DNA of 5,130 nucleotides from an uncultured Clostridia bacterium (GCA_947177115.1 CAMWTG010000207.1:1-5130); one strand, 5' to 3'; numbered from the stretch's first letter, positions 1 through 4,595 are shown. Translations and numbers: made by a program. The notes: generated by a model from the sequence alone, not told the origin.

Positions 1-64
1 CACTAGATAAGATGCCCGGAGGATCTGCCATTCGGCGGCTTCGCCTATCAAACCACCACCGCAC

Positions 65-89
65 TGCCCTTTATCCCCCGTATAGGGCA
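65..89. repeat. Imperfect hairpin, first of a hairpin series
   Basis: TGCCCT at 65-70 pairs with AGGGCA at 84-89. Two or three further pairs are possible inside after one mismatch, leaving a C-rich loop. It is the outermost of six inverted repeats between here and the end of the GAPDH gene. No function can be assigned from the sequence. No convincing gene is visible in 1-251: the open frames there show no family motifs and cross several palindromes. Confidence 0.45.
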
Positions 90-90
90 A

Positions 91-106
91 AGGCGCGCAT
101 GCGCCT
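91..106. repeat. GC-rich palindrome
   Basis: AGGCGC (91-96) and GCGCCT (101-106) are perfect inverted arms around GCAT, which is self-complementary, so the whole 16 bp is a perfect palindrome. It lies one base from the preceding hairpin. Confidence 0.6.
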
Positions 107-121
107 GCCCGTCAAGGGATT

Positions 122-140
122 CTTAAACCGTAGGTTTAAG
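122..140. repeat. Hairpin, 8-bp stem, 3-nt loop
   Basis: CTTAAACC (122-129) and GGTTTAAG (133-140) are perfectly complementary around GTA. It is AT-rich, unlike the neighbouring GC-rich hairpins. There is no T-run after it on either strand, so it is not a canonical terminator. Confidence 0.65.
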
Positions 141-149
141 TGACTTTTT

Positions 150-179
150 GGGTACTTTTTGTTCACACAAAAAGTACCC
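150..179. repeat. Hairpin, perfect 12-bp stem
   Basis: GGGTACTTTTTG (150-161) is perfectly complementary to CAAAAAGTACCC (168-179) with a 6-nt loop. The T5/A5 tracts lie inside the stem rather than after it. It therefore looks more like a dispersed intergenic palindrome than an intrinsic terminator. Whether it recurs in the genome cannot be seen here. Confidence 0.75.
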
Positions 180-186
180 GAGGAGT

Positions 187-207
187 CCGGGGGCGAGAAG
201 CCCCCGG
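187..207. repeat. GC-rich hairpin, 8-bp stem
   Basis: CCGGGGGC (187-194) pairs perfectly with GCCCCCGG (200-207) around GAGAA. This very stable hairpin lies about 45 bp past the GAPDH stop codon and could help end that transcript, although no T-run follows. Confidence 0.65.
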
Positions 208-232
208 GCCCTCGATGAGAAGCGAAGCCGGT

Positions 233-251
233 GCGGCCCCGCAGGGGCCGC
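233..251 (-). terminator. Hairpin directly after the GAPDH stop
   Basis: GCGGCCCC (233-240) and GGGGCCGC (244-251) form a perfect 8-bp stem with a GCA loop. On the minus strand the hairpin begins at the base immediately after the GAPDH TAA. There is no following U-tract, so it is either a weak or factor-dependent terminator or a 3'-end stabilising structure. The hairpin is certain; the terminator role is inferred from position. Confidence 0.45.
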
Positions 252-1304
252 TTATTTAAATCTGCCGATACGCAGGTACTTGTTCGTTTCAGCGGTACCA
301 GTCTCCCGAGTATCCTGCATCTCCATCGCCGCCCGAATCGCATCCATAGTCTCCGGGATCGTCACGCTCTCCTGGGGAATATTGATAGCATACATGATGT
401 CGTCCCCGCTCTCGACAATGCTGTCCTCCCACAGACCGATTTCATACATGTCGCCCCGGCGGTTGCCCAGATCGCGGGCATACTTGAACAGGCTGGCGTT
501 GCCCATGAAGCCCTCATCGATGGTAACGGTCCGGATACGGGGATGCGCCCGGAAGGCCTCCAAAGCCTGCTCCCGGGTGATCTTCTTCCCATCCCTGCCG
601 GAGGCCAGAACGGTAATAATGTGCCCATGGGTCACCGGCGTATGTACCAGAATACCGGTGGCCTCCACATGGGGCATAATGGTCATCAGGTCCACCGCCT
701 GATGGCTGGGGGCCTTGTCAATCTGAAGAGCGTTGGTCAGTCCCCGGTGATAGTCGCCGGGATCCGCCACACGGCGGATGATGGTGATGGCCACCTTCTC
801 CACGCCCACGGCCCGGTCCAGGCAGTCCACCGTGCGGATCAGGCCGGTGGTGTTGCAGCTGGTCAGCTTCAGATACTTCTGGCCCAGGCCCTTCTCATAG
901 TTGGCATAGCCATGGAAGAACACGTCCGCTACGGAGTTCTTCTCGCCGCCCTGGAAGATGGCCTTTACGCCCATCTTCTCATACAGCTCCTTGTTCTTGG
1001 CGCCCACGCCGCCGGGGGAGGAGTCCAGCATGATGTCCACCTTGCCGCACAGGTCCTCGAAGGAACCGGCCACAGGGATGTCCAGAGCATCGAACTTTCC
1101 CTTGTCCGCGCCGCTGACCAGGTAGAGGTCGTATTTGACGTTGTTGGCCCCGACCATGTCGTTCTCCCGCAGGGCCCGGATGGCCAGGGTGGGGGCCAGG
1201 TCGGCGATGCCTACCAGCTCCATATCCCCCTGCATCGCCACGCCGTCCGCCAGACGCTGGCCGATGGTGCCGTAGCCCGCTACGCCTACTCTTACTTTCG
1301 CCAT
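252..1304 (-). CDS. gap: Type II (archaeal-type) glyceraldehyde-3-phosphate dehydrogenase
   Basis: Encodes 350 residues, close to the usual size of archaeal-type phosphorylating GAPDH (about 340). The family oxidises glyceraldehyde-3-phosphate to 1,3-bisphosphoglycerate in cytosolic glycolysis or gluconeogenesis. The N-terminus has the Rossmann nucleotide loop GYGTIG (residues 10-15). The catalytic cysteine is C150 in SCNTTGL, the type II signature. A histidine motif, HGH (226-228), sits where the catalytic histidine of this class is expected. ADLAP (34-38) holds an acidic residue near the end of the second strand, which may favour NAD over NADP, but this is inference. The ATG is preceded by GGAGGA at 8-nt spacing. 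The gene runs away from a DeoR regulator with its own promoter, and a hairpin follows the stop directly. Type II enzymes are typical of Archaea but also occur in some Clostridia, so this may be an extra isozyme. The family call is firm; the physiological direction and cofactor are not. Confidence 0.93.
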   Translation of the reverse strand: MAKVRVGVAGYGTIGQRLADGVAMQGDMELVGIADLAPTLAIRALRENDMVGANNVKYDLYLVSGADKGKFDALDIPVAGSFEDLCGKVDIMLDSSPGGVGAKNKELYEKMGVKAIFQGGEKNSVADVFFHGYANYEKGLGQKYLKLTSCNTTGLIRTVDCLDRAVGVEKVAITIIRRVADPGDYHRGLTNALQIDKAPSHQAVDLMTIMPHVEATGILVHTPVTHGHIITVLASGRDGKKITREQALEAFRAHPRIRTVTIDEGFMGNASLFKYARDLGNRRGDMYEIGLWEDSIVESGDDIMYAINIPQESVTIPETMDAIRAAMEMQDTRETGTAETNKYLRIGRFK

Positions 1305-1312
1305 ATGGATCG

Positions 1313-1318
1313 TCCTCC
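1313..1318 (-). promoter_or_regulatory. Ribosome binding site of the GAPDH gene
   Basis: The plus strand reads TCCTCC, so the minus strand has GGAGGA 8 nt before the ATG at 1304-1302. This supports that start codon. Confidence 0.85.
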
Positions 1319-1334
1319 GTTTTCATAATTTACG

Positions 1335-1348
1335 CGGCCAACGCCGCA
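1335..1348 (-). other. Hairpin in the GAPDH 5' leader
   Basis: GCGGC (1335-1339) and GCCGC (1344-1348) are perfect arms around a 4-nt loop. They fall between the predicted transcript start (about 1360) and the ribosome binding site. It could stabilise the mRNA or be part of an operator. Confidence 0.4.
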
Positions 1349-1356
1349 AACGTTTC
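1349..1356. promoter_or_regulatory. Perfect palindrome AAACGTTT near the GAPDH start site
   Basis: An 8-bp perfect palindrome lies just downstream of the predicted minus-strand transcription start and abuts the leader hairpin. The position suits a repressor operator. It does not match the full cre (CcpA) consensus. The regulator is unknown. Confidence 0.35.
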
Positions 1357-1366
1357 TACAAGGAGA

Positions 1367-1394
1367 TTGTAGCATCTGTTTTCTTTTCTGTCAA
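1367..1394 (-). promoter_or_regulatory. Sigma-A promoter for the GAPDH gene
   Basis: On the minus strand, a perfect -35 TTGACA (1394-1389) is separated by 16 bp from TACAAT (1372-1367), one base off the -10 consensus. Transcription should start near 1360, giving a leader of about 55 nt. The -35 box overlaps a CAATTTCC motif (1392-1399) that is repeated at the divergent promoter. Confidence 0.75.
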
Positions 1395-1506
1395 TTTCCA
1401 ATGTGAGTTTTTTGTTAATTTTCTTGGCTGATTTTATTAACTTACCAATTTTCATAAAACAGTTGACAATTTCCGGGCTGGGCGTTATGATGAGTTTACG
1501 GAAATT
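1392..1506. promoter_or_regulatory. Candidate operator: three AATTTCC/GGAAATT sites
   Basis: CAATTTCC occurs in direct orientation at 1392-1399, overlapping the GAPDH -35, and at 1467-1474, overlapping the regulator -35. The second copy also forms an inverted repeat: AATTTCCG (1468-1475) is the exact complement of CGGAAATT (1499-1506), and the two arms flank the -10 box and start site of the regulator gene. This placement fits autorepression by the adjacent DeoR protein and joint control of both promoters. The motif is seen; binding is inferred. Confidence 0.45.
1463..1491 (+). promoter_or_regulatory. Sigma-A promoter for the regulator-PHP operon
   Basis: A perfect -35 TTGACA (1463-1468) and TATGAT (1486-1491, one mismatch to TATAAT) have the optimal 17-bp spacing. 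The transcript should start near 1498, giving a leader of about 39 nt. AT-rich DNA lies upstream. Confidence 0.82.
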
Positions 1507-1520
1507 TTTGATTTCTCCGG

Positions 1521-1528
1521 AAAGGAGG
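1521..1528 (+). promoter_or_regulatory. Strong ribosome binding site of the regulator gene
   Basis: AAAGGAGG ends 8 nt before the ATG at 1537 and fixes the start of the DeoR-family gene. Confidence 0.88.
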
Positions 1529-1536
1529 CCGCTGCC

Positions 1537-2301
1537 ATGAAGGACGCCCGGCGGAAACAGATAGAGGCCCTGGTTGCGCAGAGGGATACCGTTACCATGG
1601 AGGAGCTGCGGGAGACCTTCGGCGTATCCATGAACACGGTCCGTTCCGATGTGGCCTACCTGGTGGACACCGGCGCGGTGGAGAAGATCTACGGCGGCGT
1701 CCGGTCTGTCCAGCGGCAGGAGGTGCCCCTGTTTACCCAGCGCGCCCAGCTCCGCACGGAGGAAAAGCGCCGGATCGCCCGGTATGCCCAGGATCTCATC
1801 GAGGACGGCGACACGCTGTATATCGATGCCGGTACCACCACCATGCACCTCATTGACTTTTTGGACCCGGCCAAACATGTGACCATCGTGACCGGCAATC
1901 TCTACGTGATCCATCAGGCCTACGACAAGCCCCTGGTGGAGCTGATCGTCCTGCCGGGCGCTATGAACCGGCGGACCAACTCCGTATCCGATGTGAGCAC
2001 TCTGGAATTTCTGGGGCGGTATCAGTTTGCCAAGGCGTTCATGGGGGCCTCCGGGATGTCCCTGGACGGACGATTGAACGTATCCACCTACATTGAATAT
2101 GAGCTGAAAAAGCTGGCCGTATCCCGGAGCCGGGAAAAATATCTGCTGCTGGACAGCAGCAAGATCGGCGGCGGCAGCCTGATGTCTTACGGGTCGCTGG
2201 AGGACATGACGGAGATCATCGCCGGCGCGCCCTGCCCGGAGGAGATCCGAAGCCTCTGCGGGCAGAAAAATGTCAAATTGACCATTGCCGGGTCATATTA
2301 A
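1537..2301 (+). CDS. DeoR/GlpR-family transcriptional repressor
   Basis: Encodes 254 residues, the normal length for this family. Residues 4-56 form the N-terminal DeoR helix-turn-helix: RRKQIEALV, then MEELRETFGVSMNTVRSDV as the helices, ending in the typical EKIYGGV. From about residue 75 comes the sugar-phosphate-sensing DeoRC domain. Its marks include the phosphate-binding loop DAGTTT (97-102), TGNL (119-122), LPG (139-141), FMGASG (168-173) and LLDSSKIG (204-211). Family members usually repress sugar-catabolic genes and are released by a phosphorylated sugar. The gene has its own consensus promoter and an inverted repeat over the start site, pointing to autoregulation. It lies divergent to the GAPDH and shares an operon with the PHP gene, whose ribosome binding site overlaps this stop codon. 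The effector cannot be named from sequence. Family assignment is firm. Confidence 0.94.
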   Translation: MKDARRKQIEALVAQRDTVTMEELRETFGVSMNTVRSDVAYLVDTGAVEKIYGGVRSVQRQEVPLFTQRAQLRTEEKRRIARYAQDLIEDGDTLYIDAGTTTMHLIDFLDPAKHVTIVTGNLYVIHQAYDKPLVELIVLPGAMNRRTNSVSDVSTLEFLGRYQFAKAFMGASGMSLDGRLNVSTYIEYELKKLAVSRSREKYLLLDSSKIGGGSLMSYGSLEDMTEIIAGAPCPEEIRSLCGQKNVKLTIAGSY

Positions 2302-2307
2302 GGAGGG
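2299..2307 (+). promoter_or_regulatory. Ribosome binding site overlapping the regulator stop codon
   Basis: TAAGGAGGG contains the TAA stop of the DeoR gene and an almost ideal Shine-Dalgarno site 4 nt before the ATG at 2312. It selects that start over the in-frame ATG at 2285, which lies inside the upstream gene and has no such site. It also implies coupled translation of the two genes. Confidence 0.85.
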
Positions 2308-2311
2308 CAGT

Positions 2312-2992
2312 ATGAGCGAATATAGGATCGAGACCCATCTGCATACCAACCATGTCAGCGCCTGCGGCCATCTGGATGCCATTACCCTGGCGGAGGGATA
2401 TGCAAAAGTGGGCTACGCCGCCGTGGCCGTCACCGACCACTATAACCGGGACACCTTTGCCTATCTGAACATCGACACCACGATTCCCGGGGACGTGCTG
2501 GGGCCGTTTCTGGACGGCTTTCACCGGATGGAGGCGGCGTGCGCCGGGCGGGGATTGAAGGTCTACAAGGGGGCGGAGCTGCGCTTTGACGAGTGCAGCA
2601 ACGATTACCTGCTCTACAATTATCCCGATGAGCTTCTGGCCCGGCCGGAGGAGATCTTCCGTCTGGGCATAGCCGCTTTCGCCCCCCTGGCCCGGGAGGC
2701 GGGGGCCCTGCTGGTCCAGGCCCACCCTTACCGGAAAAAATGCACCCCCGCCATTGCCTGTTATCTCGATGGCGTGGAGGTGCTGAACTGCAACCCCCGG
2801 CACGACAGCCGCAATGACCGGGCGGAGGAGTATGCCGCCCTGCACGGCCTGCTGTTCACCGGCGGATCCGACTGCCACCGGACGGAGGACATCGGCCGGG
2901 GCGGCATCATTGCGCCCTTCCTGCCGGAGGACGATGCGGCGTTCGTCCGGCTGCTGCGGGAGGGCGGATATACGCTTATCGGCAGCGAGTGA
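2312..2992 (+). CDS. PHP-domain metal-dependent phosphoesterase
   Basis: Encodes 226 residues. It carries the ordered metal-binding motifs of the PHP (polymerase and histidinol phosphatase) superfamily: HLH (9-11) with H14, TDH (41-43), the bridging glutamate E89 in GAELRF, AHPYR (137-141), and GGSDCH (184-189) near the C-terminus. Such enzymes hydrolyse phosphate esters with a multinuclear metal site in the cytosol; known substrates include histidinol phosphate and nucleoside or sugar phosphates. The length fits a stand-alone single-domain enzyme. The start at 2312 follows the strong site TAAGGAGGG, which overlaps the regulator's stop, so it belongs to the DeoR operon. That context suggests a phosphorylated sugar or related metabolite as substrate, but this is inference. 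The last 86 codons recur, about 96% identical and frameshifted, at 4066-4325. The family call is firm; the substrate is unknown. Confidence 0.9.
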   Translation: MSEYRIETHLHTNHVSACGHLDAITLAEGYAKVGYAAVAVTDHYNRDTFAYLNIDTTIPGDVLGPFLDGFHRMEAACAGRGLKVYKGAELRFDECSNDYLLYNYPDELLARPEEIFRLGIAAFAPLAREAGALLVQAHPYRKKCTPAIACYLDGVEVLNCNPRHDSRNDRAEEYAALHGLLFTGGSDCHRTEDIGRGGIIAPFLPEDDAAFVRLLREGGYTLIGSE

Positions 2993-3047
2993 CGGCCTTT
3001 TCCCTGGCAGCTGGGGATATCCACCGCCCGAACTTTTGCGCAGCCGC
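2731..3047 (+). repeat. Direct repeat, left copy (PHP 3' end plus spacer)
   Basis: The 262 bases 2731-2992 align with 4066-4325. By hand count there are 9 substitutions and one 2-nt deletion in the right copy. Similarity continues more weakly into the spacer: 3006-3047 resembles 4344-4385, with about 8 differences in 42 by eye. The left copy is intact coding sequence. Confidence 0.92.
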
Positions 3048-3060
3048 ATTGGTTCGGGTG
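3025..3060 (+). repeat. Inverted repeat in the PHP-CPBP spacer
   Basis: CCCGAAC (3027-3033) pairs with GTTCGGG (3052-3058), and the stem can extend outward by a wobble and a G-C pair, with an 18-nt loop. No T-run follows directly. It may be a weak attenuator between the PHP and CPBP genes or may be incidental. The 136-bp spacer shows no clear promoter otherwise. Confidence 0.3.
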
Positions 3061-3128
3061 CTATTTGGTATGGAAAAGCCGTAAAGTCTGCAAACCGGCG
3101 CAAGGACCTCTTGCGGAAGGGAGAATGG

Positions 3129-4007
3129 ATGGAACAGAAGATCGCGAAGCATCCGGCGCTGAGCTGCGCGGCTGTATTCGCTATATGCGCATTTGCCAGG
3201 CTGATCGAGTATTTTGTAATAAGGACAGATGAGACCATTATCTCCGAAAACTTTTTGCACAAGATTTTCGGGATCATCATTTTAGCGTGCGTCCTGCATT
3301 TGCTGCACAGCAGCTGGCAAAGCATTGGATTTGCAAAGAATAACATCGTATCCGGCGTTGGGAAAGGACTTTTGTTAGGGAGCGGCTGTTTTGCCATAGC
3401 CTATTCCATAGAATGCCTGATACTCTATCAGATCAACCAGAGTGTATCCTTATCTTTTTACATAAGCGGATTTTCATTGAACGGGGAGACGGCTCGGCAT
3501 AACGATGTCCTTTTTTTATCGTTGTGCCTGTTGTTCAACATGATAAATGTTTGGATGGAAGAAGGCGTTTTCCGCGGATTATTTATAGAGATCCTTGCAA
3601 AGAAGCGGTCCTTTATCAGCGCCGCGCTCCTTATTGCCTTTTTGTTCGGGATCTGGCATTGGGTCATGCCGCTAAGAGATTACATGGATGGGAACGCATC
3701 GCTTGCCAACCTGCTTGTCATGGGGATCGGGTATATCGTATTGGCCGGGATCATGAGCATAAAGTGGTCGCTTTTGTATCAAATGACGGGGACGTTATGG
3801 GTGGGGCTTGGCGACCACCTGTTCAACAACATCGTTGTGACGAACTTACTGCATGTGATCTCAAACGGCGAAGCGGATAGCCTGCAAATCGTGCGGATCA
3901 TGATCGGTCAGGTATTGTCTTTTTTCATTGTGGTGCTATACTACAGGAAGACGGACACAGCCGCGAGACAGAAACAGACCCCGCGCGATCCCCAAGGCAC
4001 TATATGA
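3129..4007 (+). CDS. CPBP-family (CAAX/Abi) intramembrane metalloprotease
   Basis: Encodes 292 residues with about eight hydrophobic segments (roughly 11-31, 46-60, 79-101, 127-141, 163-180, 194-210, 221-240 and 255-272). The three signature motifs of the family are present: EEGVFR (144-149, EExxxR), FGIWH (173-177, FxxxH) and HLFNN (230-234, HxxxN). The predicted active site is therefore complete. Members are glutamate intramembrane proteases that process CAAX proteins, bacteriocins or membrane regulators, or give bacteriocin self-immunity; the substrate here is unknown. The ATG at 3129 follows AAGGGAG (3117-3123) at 5-nt spacing. Base composition is unlike its neighbours: 25/60 GC at 3241-3300 and 20/60 at 3421-3480, against 43/60 at 2821-2880 in the PHP gene. 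Horizontal origin is therefore likely. The last 20 or so residues are polar and GC-rich, possibly a read-through tail. A 19-codon fragment of a relative lies at 4385-4441. Confidence 0.9.
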   Translation: MEQKIAKHPALSCAAVFAICAFARLIEYFVIRTDETIISENFLHKIFGIIILACVLHLLHSSWQSIGFAKNNIVSGVGKGLLLGSGCFAIAYSIECLILYQINQSVSLSFYISGFSLNGETARHNDVLFLSLCLLFNMINVWMEEGVFRGLFIEILAKKRSFISAALLIAFLFGIWHWVMPLRDYMDGNASLANLLVMGIGYIVLAGIMSIKWSLLYQMTGTLWVGLGDHLFNNIVVTNLLHVISNGEADSLQIVRIMIGQVLSFFIVVLYYRKTDTAARQKQTPRDPQGTI

Positions 4008-4010
4008 CCC

Positions 4011-4017
4011 AAAGGAG
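4011..4017 (+). promoter_or_regulatory. Ribosome binding site of a truncated gene
   Basis: AAAGGAG begins 4 nt after the CPBP stop and ends 9 nt before an ATG at 4027. It looks functional, but the gene it served is now only a stub. Confidence 0.6.
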
Positions 4018-4026
4018 ACCGTTCCT

Positions 4027-4152
4027 ATGCCTGACAACAGCCTGCGCCCCGCCATTACCGTGCGCCCGGAAAAAATGCACCCCCGCCATTGCCTGCTATC
4101 TCGATGGCGTGGAGGTGCTGAACTGCAGCCCCTGGCACGACAGCCACAATGA
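4027..4152 (+). pseudogene. Start of an unknown gene fused to out-of-frame PHP DNA
   Basis: An ATG at 4027 with a good ribosome binding site opens a 41-codon frame. The first 13 codons or so (MPDNSLRPAITVR) are not PHP sequence. From 4066 the DNA is the PHP duplicate, read here in the wrong frame, and it stops at 4152. The ITVRP-type opening resembles the first strand of many GNAT acetyltransferases, but this is too short to claim. Most likely a broken gene whose body was replaced by the PHP fragment; a short chimeric peptide could still be made. Confidence 0.4.
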
Positions 4153-4325
4153 CCGGGCGGAGGAGTACGCCGCCCTGCACGGCCTGCTGCGCACCGGCGG
4201 ATCCGACTGCCACCGGACGGAGGACATCGGCCGGTGGCATCATTGCGCCCTTCCTGCCGGAGGACGATGCGGCGTTCGTCCGGCTGCTGCGGGAGGGCGG
4301 ATATACGCTTATTGGCAGCGAGTGA
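4066..4325 (+). pseudogene. Frameshifted fragment of a second PHP gene
   Basis: This matches codons 141-226 of the intact PHP gene, beginning at the arginine of AHPYR and ending at the same TGA. It lacks the N-terminal metal ligands HxH, TDH and the bridging Glu. The SDCH motif is still present. Relative to the intact gene it has 9 substitutions by hand count, most of them amino-acid changing (for example N to S, R to W, R to H, F to R). A net 2-nt loss near 4236 shifts the frame just after DIGR. An upstream frame starting at ATG 4004, overlapping the CPBP stop as ATGA, does enter the PHP frame but has no ribosome binding site and is broken by the same frameshift. It cannot make an active PHP enzyme. 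Confidence 0.9.
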
Positions 4326-4385
4326 CATCCTGCTCCTCTTCACGGCAGCTAAGGATACTAACCGCCTGAACTTTTGTGCAGCAGC
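4066..4385 (+). repeat. Direct repeat, right copy
   Basis: Right-hand partner of 2731-3047, in the same orientation and about 1.33 kb away, flanking the complete CPBP gene. Identity is high over the PHP part (about 96%) and lower over the spacer (about 80% by eye). Confidence 0.9.
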
Positions 4386-4399
4386 TGCATCTGCTGCAC
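4376..4399 (+). repeat. Inverted repeat at the PHP/CPBP relic junction
   Basis: GTGCAGCAG (4376-4384) and CTGCTGCAC (4391-4399) are perfect 9-bp arms around CTGCAT. The arms straddle the point where similarity switches from the PHP spacer to the CPBP gene. The structure may have arisen from, or promoted, the rearrangement. Confidence 0.6.
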
Positions 4400-4441
4400 A
4401 GCAACTGGCAAGGGATTGGATCTGCAAAGAATAAAATCGTA
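4385..4441 (+). pseudogene. CPBP protease gene fragment
   Basis: These 57 bases match 3294-3350 of the CPBP gene with 6 mismatches by hand count. They correspond to residues 56-74 (LHLLHSSWQSIGFAKNNIV); the relic reads LHLLHSNWQGIGSAKNKIV. Similarity ends abruptly at 4441. None of the catalytic motifs is included. Its place directly after the PHP relic and spacer repeats the gene order upstream, so this is the leftover of a second PHP-CPBP pair. Confidence 0.85.
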
Positions 4442-4454
4442 CAGCGGCCTGCAG

Positions 4455-4473
4455 GGGCGGGTATTACCCGTCC
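4455..4473 (+). repeat. Tandem hairpin A
   Basis: GGGCGGGT (4455-4462) pairs with ACCCGTCC (4466-4473), including one G-U, around an ATT loop. It is closely related in sequence to the hairpin at 4502-4524. Confidence 0.6.
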
Positions 4474-4501
4474 GCTCTGCCGGTGCGTACTGCGTGATCG
4501 A

Positions 4502-4524
4502 GGGGGCGGATACTATCCGCCCCC
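4502..4524 (+). repeat. Tandem hairpin B, perfect 10-bp stem
   Basis: GGGGGCGGAT (4502-4511) pairs perfectly with ATCCGCCCCC (4515-4524) around ACT. It shares 15 of 19 positions with hairpin A, and the stem differences keep pairing. No T-run follows, so it is not a standard terminator. It resembles the short GC-rich palindromes dispersed between genes in many Firmicutes. Confidence 0.7.
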
Positions 4525-4580
4525 TGCAAGGTGTCTTGAATCTGCAAACCGGTGTTCCTGTACGGTATTGCGTTTTTAAT

Positions 4581-4595
4581 GGAGGACTCATGTGA
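4581..4595 (+). other. Ribosome binding site with an ATG-TGA minimal ORF
   Basis: GGAGG (4581-4585) is followed after 4 nt by ATG (4590-4592) and directly by TGA (4593-4595). It could be a start-stop regulatory element, a relic of a lost gene start, or chance. An overlapping ATG at 4579 opens a 14-codon frame of no recognisable content. Confidence 0.3.

Noticed and set aside
231..1328. Long plus-strand open frame (365 codons) across the GAPDH gene
   Set aside because: It is the antisense shadow of a clear GAPDH with catalytic and nucleotide-binding motifs. The product is His/Gly/Val-rich with no family features.
1345..1362. cre (CcpA) site around AAACGTTT
   Set aside because: Neither strand matches the outer TG and CA positions of the cre consensus.
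2285..2311. Earlier ATG (2285) for the PHP gene
   Set aside because: It lies inside the DeoR coding region without a ribosome binding site, whereas ATG 2312 has TAAGGAGGG just upstream and begins right at the PHP fold.
2814..3128. N-terminal extension of the CPBP frame back to 2814
   Set aside because: The extension overlaps the PHP gene in another frame and has an Arg/Ser/Pro-rich sequence. The ATG at 3129 has a ribosome binding site and leads straight into the first membrane segment.
2273..3397. Long minus-strand open frame (374 codons)
   Set aside because: It is antisense to the PHP gene and the start of the CPBP gene, both of which have intact motifs. It arises from high GC content.
4536..4577. 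Possible further CPBP relic, or a repeat of TCTGCAAACCGG (also near 3087)
   Set aside because: The match is only 12 bases, a length expected to repeat by chance about once in a window this size, and the flanks do not align.
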